NCBI GenBank assembly: GCA_902624535.1
Contig: CACNYF010000008.1
Location: 1-39,118, forward strand
Source of the DNA: an uncultured Pelagibacteraceae bacterium
GTDB taxonomy: Bacteria > Pseudomonadota > Alphaproteobacteria > Pelagibacterales > Pelagibacteraceae
DNA: 39,118 bases
Direction: 5' to 3'
A program made the translations under genes and the position numbers. Each line of letters begins with the position of its first letter. The first letter of the stretch is position 1. Positions 7,187-15,307 of this stretch are shown piece by piece. The notes beneath the pieces were generated by a model, which did not search any database, was not told the DNA's origin, and was given only the letters and a program-made list of their open reading frames with translations.

Positions 7187-8506
7187 ATGGCTCTAAACAA
7201 AAGAAATATAAATAATATTTTTTATATTTTTGTAACGACTCACTTAATTCTATGGACAGTTGTTCCAACTATCACAAACTCAAATTTACCTTTAGATACA
7301 ATTGAAGCTTTAGCTTGGGGTAGTAATCTAGATTGGGGATTTAATAAACATCCACCACTAAGTGCATTTTTTCCAGAAGTTTTTTTTCAAATATTCGGAC
7401 CACAAGACTGGGCTTATTATTTTTTAAGTCAAATTTTTGTAGTGATATCTTTTTTCATTATTTTTAAACTTTCACAGGAAATTCTTAATGATGGCACTTT
7501 GAGTTTGATATCAGTTTTTCTTATTGAAGGGATATACTTCTATAATTTTACAACTCCAGAATTTAATGTAAATGTTTGCCAATTACCTTTTTGGTGTTTG
7601 ACGGTTTATTATACTTGGAAAATATACAATAGTAAAAAAATAGAGCTCTATGATTGCATCTTGTTAGGAGCTGCAGCAGCGTTTGGAATTCTATCTAAGT
7701 ATCTTTTTATTTATTTATTAGTCTCAATTGATTTATTGTTTGCATATTTAATATTTTTTAAAAAATCAAAAAAGTTTGATTTTAAATATTTAGTTTCTTT
7801 AGAAGTATTTTTTGTAATTTTAATCCCACATATAATTTGGTTATTCAATAACGATTTTATTACCATTAAATATGGTTTTGCTCGTGCAGGTTTAGATGAA
7901 GGGCAGATAATGAATCATCTTAAATATCCATTGATATTCACATTAAAACAAATTGGTATTTTAATACCGTTTTTAATTTTAGTTTGGCTACTAATAAAAA
8001 AAATTCCAAAAAAATTAAATTTTAAAGATGAAAAACTTTTATTTTTAATATTTATTAATTTAGTCCCAATTGTTCTGGTTTTTATGACAGCGCTAATAAC
8101 AGGATCAAAAATTAGAACTATGTGGATGACCCCTTTTTACTTATTCTTTGGAACTTTGTTTATTTACCTTTTGAAAAATCAAATAAACATTAAGAAACTA
8201 AATTCCTTTTTAATAGGATTTATATTTTTATTTTTATTATCTCCAATTTTGTATGGTTATGTCTCAATATCTCAGACTGATAAAAGGACTGATTATCCTG
8301 GAAGAGATATAGCTATAAAAGTTCAAATGGCATGGCACGAACAACATGATGAACCTATTAAATACGTGCTTGGCGATGAATGGACAGCTGGAAATTTATC
8401 ATATCACATTAATTCAAGGCCTATTTGGAAAGGCTTTGTTACAAAGGAAAAATTGAATTCATTTGATAAATATATGTGTATTGATAAGATTTGCGTTGGG
8501 TCATAG
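7187..8506 (+). CDS. PMT-type membrane glycosyltransferase (GT39/GT83-like)
   Basis: From the ATG at 7187 this is a 439-residue protein with about nine to ten hydrophobic helices. The N-terminal loop carries DTIEALAWGSNLDWGFNKHPPLS, the acidic first-loop signature of the dolichyl-/undecaprenyl-phosphate sugar transferases (PMT_2, ArnT-like), and the C-terminal soluble end carries GDEWTAGNLSYHINSRP. It probably moves a sugar from a lipid carrier to an envelope glycan or lipid on the periplasmic side. A GTG at 7151 in the same frame would extend it by 12 residues, but that region holds an inverted repeat and does not look coding. The downstream GT2 gene could make its lipid-linked donor. Confidence 0.72.
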   Translation: MALNKRNINNIFYIFVTTHLILWTVVPTITNSNLPLDTIEALAWGSNLDWGFNKHPPLSAFFPEVFFQIFGPQDWAYYFLSQIFVVISFFIIFKLSQEILNDGTLSLISVFLIEGIYFYNFTTPEFNVNVCQLPFWCLTVYYTWKIYNSKKIELYDCILLGAAAAFGILSKYLFIYLLVSIDLLFAYLIFFKKSKKFDFKYLVSLEVFFVILIPHIIWLFNNDFITIKYGFARAGLDEGQIMNHLKYPLIFTLKQIGILIPFLILVWLLIKKIPKKLNFKDEKLLFLIFINLVPIVLVFMTALITGSKIRTMWMTPFYLFFGTLFIYLLKNQINIKKLNSFLIGFIFLFLLSPILYGYVSISQTDKRTDYPGRDIAIKVQMAWHEQHDEPIKYVLGDEWTAGNLSYHINSRPIWKGFVTKEKLNSFDKYMCIDKICVGS

Positions 8507-8508
8507 TT

Positions 8509-8613
8509 ATGAAATTCAATAAAAACATACTTTTCATCGTATTTATTGTTGTAATAATAGAGTTGTCTGGACATGGAATTGTAGCCTCATTACTGAGGTT
8601 GCTTGCAAGTTAA
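8509..8613 (+). CDS. 34-residue hydrophobic peptide (small membrane protein)
   Basis: An ATG two bases after the stop of the preceding gene opens a 34-codon frame ending four bases before the ATG of the next gene. The peptide begins MKFNKN, then has one strongly hydrophobic segment (about residues 7-18), SGHG, and a second partly hydrophobic end. Its fit between two operon genes argues that it is real. It might help the neighbouring transferases or be a remnant of a flippase. I recognise no family. Confidence 0.45.
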   Translation: MKFNKNILFIVFIVVIIELSGHGIVASLLRLLAS

Positions 8614-8617
8614 ATTA

Positions 8618-9487
8618 ATGAAAATTACTATTTTAACACCAGTTTATAATGACTGGAAATCAGCTTCAAAATTAATTGAAGAAATAAATACAATTGTAAA
8701 AGACTTAGATGCAGAATTTTCTCTTGTCATTGTTAATGATGCATCAACTGAAGAAAAACCAACCTCTATCTCCAATACAGAAAATTTATTATCGATTGAA
8801 ATTTTAAATATTAAAAACAATCAAGGACATGGAAGATGTATTGCAACAGGACTTAAACATATATTTCAAAATAAAGAATTTGATTACGTAATTCCAATGG
8901 ATTCGGATGGTGAAGATAGACCTGAAGAAATCAAAAGTTTTCTAGAATACATAAAATATGACGAAGGAAAACCAATAGTTGGAGAAAGAGTAAAAAGATC
9001 TGAAAATTTCATTTTTAAAACTTGTTACCATTTACATAAAATAATAACTTATGTATTTACTGGTCATTCGATAAAATTTGGAAATTATACGTGTCTTCCA
9101 AAGTCAACTGTTGAGAAATTAATAAACGATAAATCTACTTGGTGCAGCTTTTCAGGAGCATTGGCAAAATTAGAAAAAGATAGATCCTCGTCTCCATCTA
9201 TAAGAGGAACAAGATATTTTGGTCCTTCTAAAATGAGTTTTAAAAATTTAATTAAGCATTCTTTAGCAATCATAGCTGTTTTTAAATCCACAGTTATTAT
9301 TCGATCTATTTTATTTTATGCTATTTATTTAATTTTAATGGCTGATTACATAAGCATTGTTACAGCTATCCCCTTAGCTCTAATTATCGTATTTGGATTA
9401 TCAGTTGTAATGATTGGAAGAAGAGAAAATTTAGAAGAGTTAAATAATGCATTAACAAATATTCAAAATATTGATAAAATTAAATAA
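8618..9487 (+). CDS. GT2 family glycosyltransferase, polyprenyl-phosphate sugar transferase-like
   Basis: From the ATG at 8618 the protein has 289 residues: a GT-A domain beginning ITILTPVYND, with VIVNDAS (D41) and the metal/nucleotide motif DSDGEDRPEE (D95, D97), then two C-terminal hydrophobic helices (about 215-270). This is the layout of DPM1/GtrB/ArnC enzymes, which put a sugar from a nucleotide donor onto polyprenyl phosphate at the inner membrane. A TTG at 8603 would add five residues but is less likely. Its stop overlaps the start of the next gene (TAATG). The GT39-like gene upstream may use its product. Confidence 0.82.
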   Translation: MKITILTPVYNDWKSASKLIEEINTIVKDLDAEFSLVIVNDASTEEKPTSISNTENLLSIEILNIKNNQGHGRCIATGLKHIFQNKEFDYVIPMDSDGEDRPEEIKSFLEYIKYDEGKPIVGERVKRSENFIFKTCYHLHKIITYVFTGHSIKFGNYTCLPKSTVEKLINDKSTWCSFSGALAKLEKDRSSSPSIRGTRYFGPSKMSFKNLIKHSLAIIAVFKSTVIIRSILFYAIYLILMADYISIVTAIPLALIIVFGLSVVMIGRRENLEELNNALTNIQNIDKIK

Positions 9488-10491
9488 TGAAAAAAATTTT
9501 AGCATACATATTTGTACTATTATTTACATACCCTTCAATTTTATATGCAGAAAAGTGGCATATAAATATGAAAAAAAAAGAAAAGAAAGATTTTGCTTAT
9601 TACGTTCTTAAAGCACAATCTGATAATAAAATGGTATTCAATACAAGAAATATTAAAAATCCAAATATTTATAAATTTTTTGAAAAGTTCGAAGATCGTT
9701 TAGGCGTAGCTGAAAAAGGAATAGAATTTGATTTAAAATATTCATATAAAGGACATAAACTTGATTGGAAAAGATTTGATATTGAAGGCCATGCTCAAAG
9801 ATTTCAAATCATGGAACCTTACAAAGAAACTACAAAAAAAAATAAAACAAAATGGTATAGAGTTGGTTATTTTGTTCCAGTTGATATCAGAACTGATAAG
9901 CACACTATATCTTTATTTGATTTTAAAAAACTTTATGGAAAAGGCGAAAAAACACATGATGGTGCTTTTAATATTGTAAATAATAGATTTACATGGAATT
10001 TTAACTCACCAAATTATACAGCATATAAAAATGAAATGGGATCAGAGTATTTATATCCTGAACACTATGTTGTGAATTTAGATCCCAACTTTTCTCCGTT
10101 AAAAGGTAAGTGGGTCAATATTTTATTAAATATTAAGTGGGCTGAAAAAGGTTTTATGCATTTATGGATAGACGGCAAATTGAGATCTAGTTATTTTGGA
10201 GATACGCTAGCTGGAGCCTCAAGTGTAAGATTTAAATTTGGACCATACAGGCATCATATGCATCAGGCCTCTAATGAAGGTTTAGAAGTTCCAGATCTTA
10301 AAATTAGATATTCTAATGTTGGTAAAGCTGATAAATGTGAAGACCTGTGGAGTGGATGTAATGAAATTATAAGCCAACTATCAGATCAATCTCAACTTAA
10401 TGGAGTTAGAGTTGTAGTATTATGTAAAACTGCTCCGCAATCTGGTACTTGTAAAAATTTAGGCTATCCAAATAATCCTAGACCTTTTTAG
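9487..10491 (+). CDS. Secreted polysaccharide-lyase-like (heparin lyase I fold) protein
   Basis: The 334-residue protein begins with a signal peptide (residues 1 to about 21, ending LYA). The body looks like a beta-jelly-roll of the heparin lyase I / Polysacc_lyase type: FDLKYSYKGH, YRVGYFVPVD, ISLFDFKKLYG, then GKWVNILLNIKWAEKGFMHLWIDGK and RFKFGPYRHH. The G-K-W-V ... W-x-D-G-K pattern is characteristic of that family's sugar-binding sheet. Catalytic residues cannot be assigned with certainty. The C-terminal tail has four cysteines (KCEDLWSGC; LCKTAPQSGTC) that could form periplasmic disulfides. It is coupled to the GT2 gene, so it may trim or bind the glycan made by this block. It ends exactly where the opposed umuC ends. 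Confidence 0.5.
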   Translation: MKKILAYIFVLLFTYPSILYAEKWHINMKKKEKKDFAYYVLKAQSDNKMVFNTRNIKNPNIYKFFEKFEDRLGVAEKGIEFDLKYSYKGHKLDWKRFDIEGHAQRFQIMEPYKETTKKNKTKWYRVGYFVPVDIRTDKHTISLFDFKKLYGKGEKTHDGAFNIVNNRFTWNFNSPNYTAYKNEMGSEYLYPEHYVVNLDPNFSPLKGKWVNILLNIKWAEKGFMHLWIDGKLRSSYFGDTLAGASSVRFKFGPYRHHMHQASNEGLEVPDLKIRYSNVGKADKCEDLWSGCNEIISQLSDQSQLNGVRVVVLCKTAPQSGTCKNLGYPNNPRPF

Positions 10492-11769
10492 TTAAGCTCT
10501 AATTGTTGGTAAACTATAAAAATCAGCTGTATCTATTTTTGAGTTATAATCCCTTTTCATACCCCAGGACTTTCTAACACCAGCACTTGCAAGACTTAGT
10601 GTGGATCTACCATATCTATAATTCGTATTATCAATTGATCTCATTAGTCTATTAATTCTCTCATCTTTTGCTGATGAAAATAAGTTTTCATTATTTTCAG
10701 AATCTGTTAATCCAGTTAGCATCACTCCTGCTTTTTGATAACGATGTCCTTTCCTAAAGATTACTTTTAAGACAGATAAGGCATTTTTTACGATCTCTAT
10801 ACTATTATTAGTTGCTATAGGAAAATCAACAGTTCTGGAGTTTGAATAAAAGCCAAATTGTTTTTGAAAAGGACTGGTTCTAACAAATACCATAACTGCT
10901 TTTGCAACGAGGTTTTCAGATCTTATCTTTTCTGATGCATTTAAACAATAACTAGCGACAGCTTCTTCAAGTTCTTGAAATTTTTCTATTCTTTTTCCAA
11001 ATGATCTTGATACTACACAGCTTTTTCTTTTTGATGCAGTTTTTTCTAAATCAATACAAGGTACACCTCTAAGCTCCATTGCAGTTCTTGAACTTAGAAC
11101 ATTTGAGGATTTCTTAATCCAAGTGTTTGATTTATTTTTTAATTGTTTGGCATTATAAATTCCATTTTTTTGATAAAACTTTGTCATTTGTCTTCCGACA
11201 CCCCAAACATCGTTGATATTAATTTTTTCAAGAATAGGATCAAGATTTTCTATTCCGATTAAACTTGTAACACCTGATTGTTTTTTCTTAGCTATATGAT
11301 TTGCAACTTTGCTTAAAGTTTTAGTTTTAGCTATTCCTATACTTGTTGGAATACCAGTCCACTTTAAAACTGTTTCTCTAATTTCTCTTCCAACTCGCTC
11401 TACCTCATTGTCAGAAAAATTTGATAAATCCATAAATGCTTCATCAATTGAATAAACTTCGATATCAGAATTAAATCTTTTTAAAGTTCTCATTACTCTT
11501 CTAGATAAATCTCCATATAAAGAATAATTTGATGAAAATACTTGTACATCATTTTTGATAATAATATCTTTTGCCTTAAAGTAGGGCTCACCCATTTTAA
11601 TTCCCAAAGCTTTTGCTTCGGTAGATCTTGAAACTATACAGCCATCATTATTAGATAAAACTACAACAGGTTTTTTCCTTATTTTTGGATTAAATAATCT
11701 TTCACAAGAAACATAGAAAGAATTACAGTCAACCAATGCTAATTTTTTAGTGTACTGAATGTATGACAT
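10492..11769 (-). CDS. umuC: DNA polymerase V catalytic subunit UmuC (Y family)
   Basis: The 425-residue protein matches UmuC end to end. Catalytic acidic residues are in ALVDCNSFYVSCE (D14) and YSIDEAFMDL (D109, E110). Further landmarks are VVLSNNDGCIVSRS, the helix-hairpin-helix region DVWGVGRQMTKFYQKNGI, CVVSRSFGKR and GHRYQKAGVML. It copies damaged DNA in error-prone translesion synthesis together with processed UmuD. It overlaps umuD by 23 bases and is co-transcribed from the SOS promoter upstream. Confidence 0.95.
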   Translation of the reverse strand: MSYIQYTKKLALVDCNSFYVSCERLFNPKIRKKPVVVLSNNDGCIVSRSTEAKALGIKMGEPYFKAKDIIIKNDVQVFSSNYSLYGDLSRRVMRTLKRFNSDIEVYSIDEAFMDLSNFSDNEVERVGREIRETVLKWTGIPTSIGIAKTKTLSKVANHIAKKKQSGVTSLIGIENLDPILEKININDVWGVGRQMTKFYQKNGIYNAKQLKNKSNTWIKKSSNVLSSRTAMELRGVPCIDLEKTASKRKSCVVSRSFGKRIEKFQELEEAVASYCLNASEKIRSENLVAKAVMVFVRTSPFQKQFGFYSNSRTVDFPIATNNSIEIVKNALSVLKVIFRKGHRYQKAGVMLTGLTDSENNENLFSSAKDERINRLMRSIDNTNYRYGRSTLSLASAGVRKSWGMKRDYNSKIDTADFYSLPTIRA

Positions 11770-12142
11770 AGGTGACTATTCCCCAAATAAAAATATCTTG
11801 TTCTTCATTAATTAAAATTCGATCAGAAAATTCTTTAGAGCCTGATGTTAAAAATTGTTTATCTTTTTCTTTAACTAAAGTTTTAACAACGAGTTCATCA
11901 TGAACATTTGCTATGACAGTTGAAAAATTTTTTGGAGTTAAGCTTTTGTCTACAACTAATAAATCACCATCATTTATTCCAACATCCACCATTGATTTTC
12001 CTTGAACTCTTATGATGAAAGTTGCTGGAACATTTTTGATTAGATGTACGTTTAAATCTATATCTTCTTCTATATAGTCAGTTGCAGGGGAAGGAAAACC
12101 AGCTCCTGCTTTATGTAAATAATAAGGTATTGTTAGCTTCAT
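11747..12142 (-). CDS. umuD: UmuD, self-cleaving subunit of DNA polymerase V
   Basis: From the ATG at 12142 this 131-residue S24 peptidase matches UmuD. The cleavage site is A14-G15 in KAGAGFPSPATDYIE (E. coli has C-G), the nucleophile is S50 in VQGKSMVDVGINDGDLLVVD, and the general base is K87 in DELVVKTL. RecA filaments trigger self-cleavage to the active form. A longer frame begins at 12193, but that start coincides with the -35 box, and the SOS operator would fall inside the gene, so 12142 is chosen. It lacks the N-terminal DNA-binding domain of LexA. Confidence 0.93.
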   Translation of the reverse strand: MKLTIPYYLHKAGAGFPSPATDYIEEDIDLNVHLIKNVPATFIIRVQGKSMVDVGINDGDLLVVDKSLTPKNFSTVIANVHDELVVKTLVKEKDKQFLTSGSKEFSDRILINEEQDIFIWGIVTYVIHSVH

Positions 12143-12146
12143 AAGT

Positions 12147-12193
12147 GTTCTTGTTTTGTTCTTATTAGTACATGAGTTATACAATAGTGTCAA
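12147..12193 (-). promoter_or_regulatory. SOS promoter and LexA box of umuDC
   Basis: Read on the minus strand, a perfect -35 TTGACA (12193-12188) is followed after 17 bases by TACTAA (12170-12165), and then by the direct repeat GAAC-AAAACAA-GAAC (12161-12147; GTTC-N7-GTTC on the plus strand). GTTC-N7-GTTC is the established alphaproteobacterial LexA site. The box covers the predicted transcription start (near 12158) and ends four bases before the umuD ATG, where bound LexA would block initiation. Confidence 0.85.
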
Positions 12194-12217
12194 TTAGGTT
12201 GTATTTTGAGTCTGTAA

Positions 12218-12239
12218 GTGAATCAAAAGTGAATCAAAA
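12218..12239. repeat. Tandem 11-bp direct repeat upstream of the cupin gene
   Basis: GTGAATCAAAA occurs twice back to back (12218-12228, 12229-12239), followed after one base by the partial third copy GTGAAC at 12241. The 11-bp period is about one helical turn, so both copies face the same side of the DNA, as in an activator site. It lies between the umuDC promoter and the cupin -10 box. Confidence 0.55.
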
Positions 12240-12297
12240 CGTGAACATCCAAAACCATATTTTGTGCTATTGTGGATAACTTAAACCATTAGTAGTT

Positions 12298-12325
12298 TAT
12301 AATCCTAATTTAATTATAAAAGGAG
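12298..12325 (+). promoter_or_regulatory. Cupin operon -10 box and ribosome site
   Basis: A perfect TATAAT (12298-12303) lies upstream of AGGAG (12321-12325), which precedes the ATG at 12332 by six bases. No good -35 is seen at the proper spacing, so this promoter may need an activator. Confidence 0.5.
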
Positions 12326-12331
12326 AAAAGT

Positions 12332-12682
12332 ATGAGTTCAATTGAAGTTAAAAGTTTTGATAATCCAGATGAAAGTAATACCAGTTTCAACAATGCCAAA
12401 ATGGATATCGTAAAAGTGGGAGATCAAAGAGTAATGAGATTAGTTTTGCAGCCAGGATGGAAATGGTCACAAGATATTAAACCAACTGTAGGCACTGATA
12501 GCTGTAAAGCAAAACATCTTGGAGTTATAGTTTCAGGAGCAGTTTGCGCCAAACATGATGATGGAACAGAATTAACATATAAGGCAGGCGATGCATATTC
12601 AATTGACCCAGGTCATGACGGCTGGGTAGTTGGTGATAAGCCAGCAGTTGTTTATGAGTTTCATGGAAAATGGGGAGAATAA
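12332..12682 (+). CDS. Cupin-domain protein
   Basis: This 116-residue single-domain cupin has a first metal-motif region CKAKHLGVIVSGAVCAKHDDG and a second motif GDAYSIDPGHDGWVVGD, with candidate ligands in H-rich positions of both. The opening RVMRLVLQPGWKWSQDIKP is typical of a widespread small cupin family of unknown substrate, found in proteobacteria and actinobacteria. It heads a rightward run (cupin, GFA-like, kinase, TolC). Function is not assigned beyond a small-molecule-binding or metal-dependent beta-barrel. Confidence 0.78.
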   Translation: MSSIEVKSFDNPDESNTSFNNAKMDIVKVGDQRVMRLVLQPGWKWSQDIKPTVGTDSCKAKHLGVIVSGAVCAKHDDGTELTYKAGDAYSIDPGHDGWVVGDKPAVVYEFHGKWGE

Positions 12683-12685
12683 TTA

Positions 12686-13051
12686 ATGCCGAAACTAACA
12701 TGTCATTGTGGATGTATAGAAGCAGAAATTAATGTTCCAATTAATGAATTACCAAAAATTGTAAGATGTAACTGTTCTATATGTAAAAGAAAAAATGCAA
12801 CAATGGGAATGGTTAAAAATGAAGACTTTAAAGTCACTAAGGGAGAAGATAAATTAAAACTTTATCAGTACCATACAAAAGTTGCCAATCATTACTTTTG
12901 TATTGAATGTGGAATTTACACGCATCATAACCCAAGAAGTGCGCCCGCCATGACTGGATTTAATTTAGGTTGTGTAGATGAAGTTAAAGTTGAAGATTTA
13001 AAAAATGTTGTTTTCTTTGATGGTTTAAACCATCCACTTGACCAAAAATAG
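12686..13051 (+). CDS. GFA/CENP-V family zinc protein
   Basis: The 121-residue protein has the zinc cysteines of the GFA (glutathione-dependent formaldehyde-activating enzyme) fold: C6-H-C8-G-C10, C28-N-C30-S-I-C33 and F-C72-I-E-C75-G-I-Y-T-H-H. The spacing fits two structural or catalytic zinc sites. Many members are annotated as S-(hydroxymethyl)glutathione synthase, but that activity is doubtful for most, so only the family is claimed. It starts three bases after the cupin stop. Confidence 0.82.
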   Translation: MPKLTCHCGCIEAEINVPINELPKIVRCNCSICKRKNATMGMVKNEDFKVTKGEDKLKLYQYHTKVANHYFCIECGIYTHHNPRSAPAMTGFNLGCVDEVKVEDLKNVVFFDGLNHPLDQK

Positions 13052-13056
13052 ATTAA

Positions 13057-13983
13057 ATGAATTCAGTTGAGAATTGTTTAAATAAAGTAAAAAAAGATTG
13101 CTACAAGTTTATTAAAACACAAGAAACATCTTCGGATAAATTTAAAAACAAAGACAAGATGCTTAAAGATTATCTTGTTCCTATGAGTTTCTGGATAGCA
13201 AAAAAAACAAATTTTAAGAAACCTTATATTGTTGGTTTAACAGGAGGACAAGGAACTGGAAAAACCACTATAAGCTCTATCTTAATGATAATTTTAAAAA
13301 AATATTTTAAGTTAAAAGTTTTCAAAATATCAATTGACGATATTTACAAAACCAAGAAAGATAGAATAAAATTATCCAAGAAAATTCATCCATTATTATT
13401 AACAAGAGGTGTTCCAGGAACTCATGATATAAGTTATATGTCTAGTTTTATTAAAAAAGCAAATTCTAGAAATTTTAGATCAATAATATTGCCCAAGTTC
13501 GATAAGGCAATTGATGACAGATTTACAGAAAAAAATTGGTACAAAGTAAATAGCAGACCAGATGTAATCATTTTCGAAGGTTGGTGTGTTGGAGCAAGAT
13601 CTGAGAGCTTAAAAACATTAAAAAAAAGTGTAAATTTGATGGAAAAAAATGACGATAGCAAATTAATCTGGAGGAAATACGTTAATACTCAGCTAAAAAA
13701 AGGATATAAGAAACTTTATAGTAAACTCGATTGTTTATTATTTTTAAGGGCAGAAAATTTTAGTTTGTTGCAAAAATGGAGAGTTATCCAAGAAAAAAAA
13801 CTTAAATTAAAAAATAAGAGTAAAAAAACGAAACAAAAAATTATGACAAAAAAAGAAGTTTTAAATTTTATGCAAACTTACCAAAGAATTACTCAGAATA
13901 TGTTTAAATATGCGCCAAAATATGCATCTATAGTCATTAAATTAAATTCTAATCATCAAATTAATTCTGTAAAGTACAACTAA
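13057..13983 (+). CDS. P-loop kinase, D-glycerate 3-kinase-like
   Basis: The 308-residue protein has a Walker A loop GGQGTGKTT (residues 63-71), ISIDDIYKT in the phosphoribulokinase-like position, the loop TRGVPGTHDI, ILPKFDKAIDDR, the Walker B-like VIIFEGWCVGAR, and QRITQNM near the end. This series matches plant/fungal-type D-glycerate 3-kinase (GLYK), which makes 3-phosphoglycerate. The N-terminal 50 residues are a poorly conserved helical extension. If right, it links glycerate or glycolate carbon to serine and glycine metabolism. An uncharacterised uridine-kinase-like role is the alternative. It is coupled to tolC by TAATG. Confidence 0.72.
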   Translation: MNSVENCLNKVKKDCYKFIKTQETSSDKFKNKDKMLKDYLVPMSFWIAKKTNFKKPYIVGLTGGQGTGKTTISSILMIILKKYFKLKVFKISIDDIYKTKKDRIKLSKKIHPLLLTRGVPGTHDISYMSSFIKKANSRNFRSIILPKFDKAIDDRFTEKNWYKVNSRPDVIIFEGWCVGARSESLKTLKKSVNLMEKNDDSKLIWRKYVNTQLKKGYKKLYSKLDCLLFLRAENFSLLQKWRVIQEKKLKLKNKSKKTKQKIMTKKEVLNFMQTYQRITQNMFKYAPKYASIVIKLNSNHQINSVKYN

Positions 13984-15275
13984 TGAAAAAAATATTAATT
14001 ATAATTTTTAGTTTTTTTTGCTTAACCGCCCAATCATTAGCAGTAACATTATATGAAGCATTAAATGAAACTTATAATAATAATAAACAATTAAATGCTG
14101 AAAGAGAAAATATAAAAGCATCAGAGGAAGATCTAAATATATCTAAAGCCGATTACATGCCTTCCCTGAGTTTAAGCGGATCTAAGAGCCTTGAAGAAAC
14201 AAATAAACTAACAAATCAGAGTGGAGGTGATGCAACAATTAGTGATGTAGACCCATTTACAACATCTATAAAACTAGAACAAACCTTATTAGATTTTGGG
14301 AGAGATCTTAATTATGAAAAAAATTTAATAGGCTTAGAACTTTCAAAAGCAAAATTATTTAAAAAAGAACAGGATGTTCTTTACAGTGCTATAGAAGCTT
14401 TTACATCTGTAATTTTATCAAGAGAAAAAGTTGCGATAAATAGACAAAATTTAAATTTACTCATTAAACAACTTGAAAATGATAAAGTTAGATTAGATAG
14501 AGGACAAATAAAAACTGCAGATTTATCACAAACCGAATCCTCTCTTGCTGGAGCAAGCGCTCAACTAACTCAAGCCAGAAGCGAATTAATGATTAACAAA
14601 TTAAATTACGAAAATATTATTGGTAAACTTTTAAATACTAATGAATTAAAAAAGACAAACAGAGCAATTGTAGGAGTTCCAAGTGAACTTAGTACAGCAA
14701 TTAATTTAGCAAGAAAGAACAACCCAGATATAATGATCGCTAAAATAGAATTAAATCAGTCCGAAATGGATATTGCTATCGCCGAGAGTGATTTAAAACC
14801 AACCGCATCTTTATCTTTGGAAAGATCATATGCCGAGGATTTTAGTTCAACTTATGATCAAAGAGAAAAGGATACACTTAAAGCGACAATTAGCTGGCCA
14901 TTTTATACAGGTGGAAGTAAACGTGCAAAAATAAACAAGAATACAAATCTAAAAACTAAAAAAATTTTATTATTCGAGGATGCAGTAAAAACAACTGAAA
15001 AAAATGTTGGAAGCGCATGGTCAAATCTTGAAGCTTCTAAAAGTTTTTTAAATTCTGTAAGATCTCAAGTTAGAGCAGCAAAAATTGCTAATGAAGGAAT
15101 AGCTGCAGAGTATGAAAGAGGTTCAAGAACAACATTAGATGTTATTCAATCAAACTCTCTGTTATTGGCTGCAAAAATTTCCTTAGCAGAATCTGAGAGA
15201 AATAATCTTATCGCCCAATATAATGTTCTAAAAGCTATTGGTTTATTGAATAGCGAATACCTAAAACTTAAGTAA
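13983..15275 (+). CDS. tolC: TolC-family outer membrane efflux protein
   Basis: The 430-residue protein has a signal peptide (about residues 1-20, ending SLA) and the two-fold repeated coiled-coil layout of TolC: TLYEALNETYNNNKQLNAERENIKASEEDL in the first half, DLKPTASLSLERSY and WPFYTGGSKRAKI in the second, and the late GSRTTLDVIQSNSLLLAAKISLAESERN equator helix. It should trimerise into the outer-membrane exit duct for type I secretion and efflux pumps. No inner-membrane pump is adjacent; the SMR protein far upstream does not use TolC directly. Confidence 0.93.
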   Translation: MKKILIIIFSFFCLTAQSLAVTLYEALNETYNNNKQLNAERENIKASEEDLNISKADYMPSLSLSGSKSLEETNKLTNQSGGDATISDVDPFTTSIKLEQTLLDFGRDLNYEKNLIGLELSKAKLFKKEQDVLYSAIEAFTSVILSREKVAINRQNLNLLIKQLENDKVRLDRGQIKTADLSQTESSLAGASAQLTQARSELMINKLNYENIIGKLLNTNELKKTNRAIVGVPSELSTAINLARKNNPDIMIAKIELNQSEMDIAIAESDLKPTASLSLERSYAEDFSSTYDQREKDTLKATISWPFYTGGSKRAKINKNTNLKTKKILLFEDAVKTTEKNVGSAWSNLEASKSFLNSVRSQVRAAKIANEGIAAEYERGSRTTLDVIQSNSLLLAAKISLAESERNNLIAQYNVLKAIGLLNSEYLKLK

Positions 15276-15307
15276 TTTAACGATTTTCAGTTATTTTGAG
15301 AAATATA

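Noticed and set aside
11747..12142. LexA repressor
   Set aside because: It has the S24 peptidase domain only, with no N-terminal helix-turn-helix, and is coupled to umuC.
11747..12193. Longer UmuD starting at 12193
   Set aside because: The extra residues would include the LexA box and -35 sequence, while the family begins close to MKLTIPYYL at 12142.
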